Notes under the pieces: generated by a model | Told to the model about the DNA's origin: nothing | The model's input: the letters and a program-made list of their open reading frames with translations, nothing else | Databases searched by the model: none | Source: Flavobacterium sp. | GTDB lineage: Bacteria > Bacteroidota > Bacteroidia > Flavobacteriales > Flavobacteriaceae | Length of the DNA: 11,545 nucleotides | NCBI RefSeq assembly: GCF_003525665.1 | Contig: NZ_DQDX01000194.1 | Span: 1 to 11,545 of the forward strand | Direction of reading: 5' to 3' | Shown: one piece after another, positions 7,889 to 11,545 of the stretch | Layout: each line of letters opens with the position of its first letter | Numbering within the stretch: position 1 is the stretch's first letter | Program-made: the position numbers and the translations under genes

Positions 7889-10381
7889 TTATTTTATTAG
7901 CGTTATGTTTAAATTTTCCGAGCTCGTTATGGCATATTCCAAAGAATTATCGATAGTTTGTATGTTATAAGAAACAGGTTTGTAAATTTCAAATTCACCC
8001 TTCACAAAACGATAAAGTTCTTTGGTTTCTGGATGTAAGGCAACTAAATTCACCCAATTATTGATAAACCATTCGTAAGTTGCAGGAGATTTTGTTATGG
8101 CATATTTTACAATTTCAGGAAAATGTTCTACTACAATTAATAGACGTAATGGATCATGAACTTCAATCATTTGACTAGGTAAACCTGGTCGTAAATCGCC
8201 ATCAATTCCATTTGCTACTCCAATTAATCCCATTACATTATGAGGTAATTTGGAACCCGCACCGAGTTTATGATTGTCGACTCTAGAAAAGTAATATTCT
8301 AAATTAATTCCACCACCAACAGGCGCAACTGCATTTAAAATTCCAGCTAAATAATCGCCTTTTGGATCAACTTTATAATCAAAAGAATTCATAAACGAAC
8401 GACGGTCTAAAAACACATGATCTGAAACACTTCTTCTTCCAACAATACACATCGCATTGGTGGCATGATTTAATTCTGGTCGAGGTTCAAACAAAGAAAC
8501 CGAACGATTTTTTATTTTCTCATGTACTTTTGAAATACTTTCGCTAGAATTTATGGTATCAAATCTTCTAGAACGTTCTTTTGCATTGTTGGCTAAGGCC
8601 TTAGTGAATGTTTTGCTGTTTTCTTTATGTAAAAAAGTATTAACTACAGATAGTAATGCTTCATCGTAAAAAACAATTTCATCTCTAGTTGTATCATGTA
8701 AAGCTGGTAGAAACTGTGTTTCAGCTGGAATAAGAATGCCTCTTTCTGCCAAAATTTCACGAACTTTTACATGATTGGCTGCGAAGCTTAATACTTTTGC
8801 ATTCACACTACTTGGTCTTCCGCTACATGCACCGCAATCGTAACCTGCAAAATGGGTATTGTTTACGCTAGTAGCGCCATGTCCAACCACGTACACAAGA
8901 GGTGCGAAGTTTTCCACTAAACCAATACTTTTTAAAATTCCTTCCACTCGGTTTGCCATTTCTTCCACTGAAAAACCAACTTGTAAACCTTCAATAGTTT
9001 CCTTTGGATTGGTGTTTTCAATAACTAATTGCGATTTCTTGTTCAAATGTTTAAAAGATGAAGAAGTGGCTGGTGACATGCTTGGTTTAAAAATATTTAA
9101 AAACAATTTAAACGCTGAGGTGTACCCTAAAGTTTGAGAAATAAGCCAGCCGAATACTAAAGAATGTGATTTTTTATGATAGTGATAATCTTTAGCGCTT
9201 TTCTTTTTTCTAGGTAACTCTTTAATTAAAAATTTTGGAGTTACAGGAGCTGGACATAATTTCGTAAAGAATTTTCCATTTATAGGTTGATAGAAAAATT
9301 CGAAATTAAAAAATGCAGCAGTTCCAAAAGTTTTTGCATTCGGTTCTAAAGCTTCAACATGTCTACGTAATGAACATTCTCTGTCGTCCATACAAAAGAA
9401 AGCTTGAAATTTTGTTGTTTCTTTTGATGTTTTTACACTTGTTTTATGTTGTAAACCTGTTAAGGCTTGGTTATAAAAGGTCCATTCAAAAGCTTCTTGC
9501 CAAATGGAAAGCACTTCAAAATATTCAGAATAAGTCGATTGAGAAAATAAATTTTCGGCATCAAAAGTGATTTTGGAGATTAAAGGTTCCCAGTTTTCTC
9601 CAAATTTTTTATCTAAGGAGTCAATTTCTAAAAGTAACTCGAATGTAATAAGTTCTTTTAAAGTTATTTTTCTTTCATCTAATAATGAACTGGGATTGCC
9701 TTCTAACGTTGCAATCATGCCGCTCCAACCTGGATGAGAAAACTGTTGATCAAAGAGATAATTTTCAAAATACAAACCTTCTCCCACTAAAATTTGAAGT
9801 AATTTATAAATTGAAGCGTCTTCTTCTAGTAATATCTTGGCTCTTGAAGTTGAAAAAATACTAAAAACACCATTTTTATCTAATTCTTTTATGGAGGCTA
9901 AAAAGCCATCTCGATGAACAGGAAATGTCCAAACAGAAATGCCTTGATCTAAATAACTACATAAGATTCTGAAAAGAATACCATGAGTTGATTTATCTAA
10001 GTTTATGGCATATTTTTCTTTCCAAAGACTTCTAAGTTTTCCAATCTTAGGATGTATGGCTTCGTCGTAATTTTTATGTATAACATTTTCTTTCCAAGAT
10101 GAAAAGTTGTCTTCTCCTTTTTTCTGATAAATAATTTTATCCAGAATTTCTGAGTTTATTTGGTTATTTTTTAGCTTGTTTCTGAAAGCAGAAAGCGGTA
10201 AAAACGTTTTATAACCAAATATTTCAGATGATTCTTGTAAGGCAGTAAAGAAGTCTTTGTCCTGAAAAGCATGCAAAGTATTATGATGAACAAAGTCTTT
10301 CAATGGGTTTTGCGCAGGTAAATAATGCGCAAGGTCTTGAAGCACTATTGTTTCATCAAACAATAATGTTTTTGATTTCAT
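7889..10381 (-). CDS. dabA: DabA, DUF2309 carbonic-anhydrase-like subunit of the DAB inorganic-carbon complex
   Basis: This is an 830-residue protein of the DUF2309/UPF0753 family, called DabA in Halothiobacillus and MpsB in Staphylococcus. With DabB it forms a membrane complex in which energised, one-way hydration of CO2 traps bicarbonate in the cytoplasm. The characterised DabA coordinates zinc with a beta-carbonic-anhydrase-like set of two Cys, one His and one Asp. The equivalents are all here: Cys330 and Asp332 in AFFCMDDRECSLRRH, His501 in YVVGHGATSVNNTH, and Cys516 in AGYDCGACSG. The 15-residue His-to-Cys spacing equals that of the Halothiobacillus protein as I remember it (H524, C539). 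The N-terminal block LAHYLPAQNPLKDFVHHNTL (17-36) and the C-terminal GSKLPHNVMGLIGVANGIDGDLRPGLPSQM (709-738 region) are also typical. Length is normal and the frame is unbroken. It is the first gene of the tight dabA-dabB-sulP-DUF2490 run. The ATG has no Shine-Dalgarno sequence. Confidence 0.96.
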   Translation of the reverse strand: MKSKTLLFDETIVLQDLAHYLPAQNPLKDFVHHNTLHAFQDKDFFTALQESSEIFGYKTFLPLSAFRNKLKNNQINSEILDKIIYQKKGEDNFSSWKENVIHKNYDEAIHPKIGKLRSLWKEKYAINLDKSTHGILFRILCSYLDQGISVWTFPVHRDGFLASIKELDKNGVFSIFSTSRAKILLEEDASIYKLLQILVGEGLYFENYLFDQQFSHPGWSGMIATLEGNPSSLLDERKITLKELITFELLLEIDSLDKKFGENWEPLISKITFDAENLFSQSTYSEYFEVLSIWQEAFEWTFYNQALTGLQHKTSVKTSKETTKFQAFFCMDDRECSLRRHVEALEPNAKTFGTAAFFNFEFFYQPINGKFFTKLCPAPVTPKFLIKELPRKKKSAKDYHYHKKSHSLVFGWLISQTLGYTSAFKLFLNIFKPSMSPATSSSFKHLNKKSQLVIENTNPKETIEGLQVGFSVEEMANRVEGILKSIGLVENFAPLVYVVGHGATSVNNTHFAGYDCGACSGRPSSVNAKVLSFAANHVKVREILAERGILIPAETQFLPALHDTTRDEIVFYDEALLSVVNTFLHKENSKTFTKALANNAKERSRRFDTINSSESISKVHEKIKNRSVSLFEPRPELNHATNAMCIVGRRSVSDHVFLDRRSFMNSFDYKVDPKGDYLAGILNAVAPVGGGINLEYYFSRVDNHKLGAGSKLPHNVMGLIGVANGIDGDLRPGLPSQMIEVHDPLRLLIVVEHFPEIVKYAITKSPATYEWFINNWVNLVALHPETKELYRFVKGEFEIYKPVSYNIQTIDNSLEYAITSSENLNITLIK

Positions 10382-10412
10382 GAATAATGATTTAATTTCT
10401 AATTTATTTTAT

Positions 10413-10805
10413 TTAAACTAAAATTAAATCTGGGTAGAGTTTCCAATTACAAAAAAGTTTATAAAGTGGAATCTTATTTTTTATTGAAAAAAATTGACAA
10501 GAGGAAGTAGTGTTATTTTTAAATATAACTACATCAAAATCACAATTTTCAAATAGTATTTGTTTAAAATAATCGAATTCAATTTCAAATTCAAATTCTT
10601 CAACACAAAAATTTGAATCTTTCTCAGTATCAACGAAAAAATTTAATTTGTTAAACTTGTTATTTGAGGAAAAATTTGTTTCTTCGCCACTCTTCTTGAC
10701 CATAAACACACACTTATCATGCATATCTAATGAGCCAATACTTAAGTTAAAAAGTATTCCTATTAAAGTAATAAAAAATGAACTCTTTTTTACAACAAGT
10801 TTCAT
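10413..10805 (-). CDS. Unrecognised small exported or membrane-anchored protein
   Basis: I do not recognise this 130-residue protein. It has a basic start (MKLVVKK) and a hydrophobic stretch at about residues 9-24 (SFFITLIGILFNLSIG), consistent with a signal peptide or membrane anchor. The remainder is Asn/Phe/Lys-rich with an acidic patch near 69-79 (EEFEFEIEFDYF) and five cysteines (32, 67, 88, 103, 119), but there is no lipobox and no CXXC motif. It starts 23 bases after the DedA gene and ends 31 bases before dabA, on the same strand, so it could be co-transcribed with either. The signal-like N-terminus and the snug fit between same-strand genes argue that it is real. The low-complexity composition argues for caution. 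It could be a degraded remnant of a larger gene, and I infer no function. Confidence 0.55.
   Translation of the reverse strand: MKLVVKKSSFFITLIGILFNLSIGSLDMHDKCVFMVKKSGEETNFSSNNKFNKLNFFVDTEKDSNFCVEEFEFEIEFDYFKQILFENCDFDVVIFKNNTTSSCQFFSIKNKIPLYKLFCNWKLYPDLILV
10419..10453 (-). promoter_or_regulatory. Possible Bacteroidota-type promoter for the dab operon
   Basis: Read on the minus strand there is a TTTG (10450-10453) followed 23 bases later by TAATTTTA (10419-10426). This resembles the Bacteroidota sigma-ABfr pattern of TTTG at -33 and TAnnTTTG at -7, with one mismatch in the -7 box. Transcription would start near 10410, about 30 bases ahead of dabA and inside or just past the end of the upstream small gene. 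The region is very AT-rich, so a chance match is quite possible. Confidence 0.2.
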
Positions 10806-10828
10806 ACAAATCGAATTAAATCAATCTA

Positions 10829-11497
10829 TTAGGCCTTCTTTCTAAGTAATTTCATTAATACAGGTATTGTTGTCATTAGTACAATTGCAATAACAATATA
10901 TTCAATATAATGTTTCAAATCAATCTTGAATTGAGTTAAAAATAATTCATACAAATAATGTCCTGCAAAAATCAATACAAAGGACCAAAGTAGAGAACCA
11001 ACGATATTATAGAACATAAATTTCTTTTTATCCATTGATACAATTCCTGCAATTACTGGAGCAAAAGTTCTAAAAATTGGTAAGAAACGTGCAAAAACTA
11101 CAGCTTTACCTCCGTATTTTTCAAAGAAATCTTTAGATTGAAACAAGTATTTCTTTTTAAAGAAAAAACTATCTTCTCTTTTGTATAAATACGTTCCGCT
11201 TTTTGAACCAAACCAATAACCCAGCATGTTTCCTACAATTCCCATCACAGAAATTGAAGCAGCAAGTAAAGTAACGTTTAAAAAATCATTTCCTGTAGAG
11301 AACTCCTTCATTAATGACTCGCTATAAATTCCGCAAAGGAAAAGTAAGCTATCACCAGGAAGAAAAAATCCGGCTAATAATCCAGTTTCAGCAAAAATTA
11401 TGAACAAAACTACGTACAGTCCAATTTTTATTCCGCCAAGCTCTAATAATATGTAAAATTCTGGGTTTAGAAGTTGTTTCCAATCAAATTGATCCAT
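10829..11497 (-). CDS. DedA-family inner-membrane protein (SNARE-associated/VTT domain)
   Basis: This 222-residue membrane protein is of the DedA family. Members act in lipid-carrier recycling (some flip undecaprenyl phosphate) and in maintaining the proton-motive force and membrane integrity. The hallmark residues are present: Glu37 and Asp49 in FAETGLLAGFFLPGDSLLF, matching the essential acidic pair of E. coli YqjA/YghB, and Arg137 and Arg143 in VVFARFLPIFRTFAPVIAG. Membrane segments surround these motifs, with a further pair at about 165-185 and 198-215. The extended N-terminus before the first helix and the full length are normal for the family. The specific substrate cannot be told from sequence. 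Upstream, at 11529-11536 on the minus strand, TATATTTA differs by one base from the Bacteroidota -7 consensus and may be the promoter, but the -33 region lies at the window edge. The link to the dab genes downstream may be only positional. Confidence 0.92.
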   Translation of the reverse strand: MDQFDWKQLLNPEFYILLELGGIKIGLYVVLFIIFAETGLLAGFFLPGDSLLFLCGIYSESLMKEFSTGNDFLNVTLLAASISVMGIVGNMLGYWFGSKSGTYLYKREDSFFFKKKYLFQSKDFFEKYGGKAVVFARFLPIFRTFAPVIAGIVSMDKKKFMFYNIVGSLLWSFVLIFAGHYLYELFLTQFKIDLKHYIEYIVIAIVLMTTIPVLMKLLRKKA

Positions 11498-11545
11498 AAA
11501 AAAGTTTGTTTATTTGAGAGCGTGAAAGTAAATATAATTATGGGG

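Noticed and set aside
8859..9137. Open frame on the plus strand inside dabA (also 9313-9570)
   Set aside because: It lies antisense within a strongly conserved coding region including the zinc motifs, and has no recognisable protein features of its own.
10648..10845. Plus-strand open frame opposite the small gene
   Set aside because: It overlaps the end of the DedA gene and the small gene in antisense, without a signal peptide or any family resemblance.
1..11545. CRISPR arrays, insertion sequences, tRNAs, riboswitches or phage remnants
   Set aside because: No regularly spaced repeats, transposase-like reading frames, cloverleaf-like GC-richer segments or long structured leaders were seen. 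All gaps between genes are short.

Overview
The window looks like chromosomal DNA from a member of the Bacteroidota, most likely Flavobacteriaceae (Flavobacterium or a close relative). Four things point there: strongly AT-rich sequence; a GroEL tail of the form GGGMPMGGGMPGMM; no recognisable Shine-Dalgarno (AGGAGG-like) sequence ahead of the starts I inspected; and Bacteroidota-typical families such as a macroglobulin-like protein with a TonB-plug-like C-terminus and a DUF2490 barrel. This assignment is inference, because there is no rRNA or other phylogenetic marker beyond GroEL.

Layout. Positions 3-1103 (+) hold the C-terminal two thirds of groEL, closed by a strong intrinsic terminator. 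Positions 1185-3548 (+) encode a secreted 787-residue protein with an N-terminal macroglobulin MG2-like region and a C-terminal TonB-plug-like segment. A long hairpin at 3568-3603 separates it from the convergent minus-strand block and can terminate in both directions. All remaining genes are on the minus strand. Read in the direction of transcription they are a DedA-family membrane protein (11497-10829), an unrecognised 130-residue protein with a hydrophobic N-terminus (10805-10413), dabA (10381-7889), dabB (7884-6016), a SulP/SLC26-type anion transporter (5996-4389) and a DUF2490 outer-membrane barrel (4385-3624).

The interesting part is the tight cluster dabA-dabB-sulP-DUF2490, with gaps of 4, 19 and 3 bases. 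DabA (DUF2309, a beta-carbonic-anhydrase-like protein) and DabB (a NuoL/MrpA-like proton-conducting subunit) form the DAB/MpsAB complex, which uses the ion gradient to drive conversion of entering CO2 to bicarbonate in the cytoplasm. The four zinc-site residues expected from the characterised DabA are all visible here (C330, D332, H501, C516). A SulP protein in the same apparent transcript could bring in bicarbonate directly, and the DUF2490 barrel could be an outer-membrane partner. No carboxysome or RuBisCO gene is present in this window, so the likely use is to supply bicarbonate for anaplerotic and biosynthetic carboxylations rather than autotrophy. The four-gene combination as one envelope-spanning inorganic-carbon module is inference and is the best candidate here for something under-described.

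No tRNA, rRNA, CRISPR array, insertion sequence or attachment site was recognised. No gene-free stretch exceeds about 80 bases, and no recognised gene shows a frameshift or internal stop.
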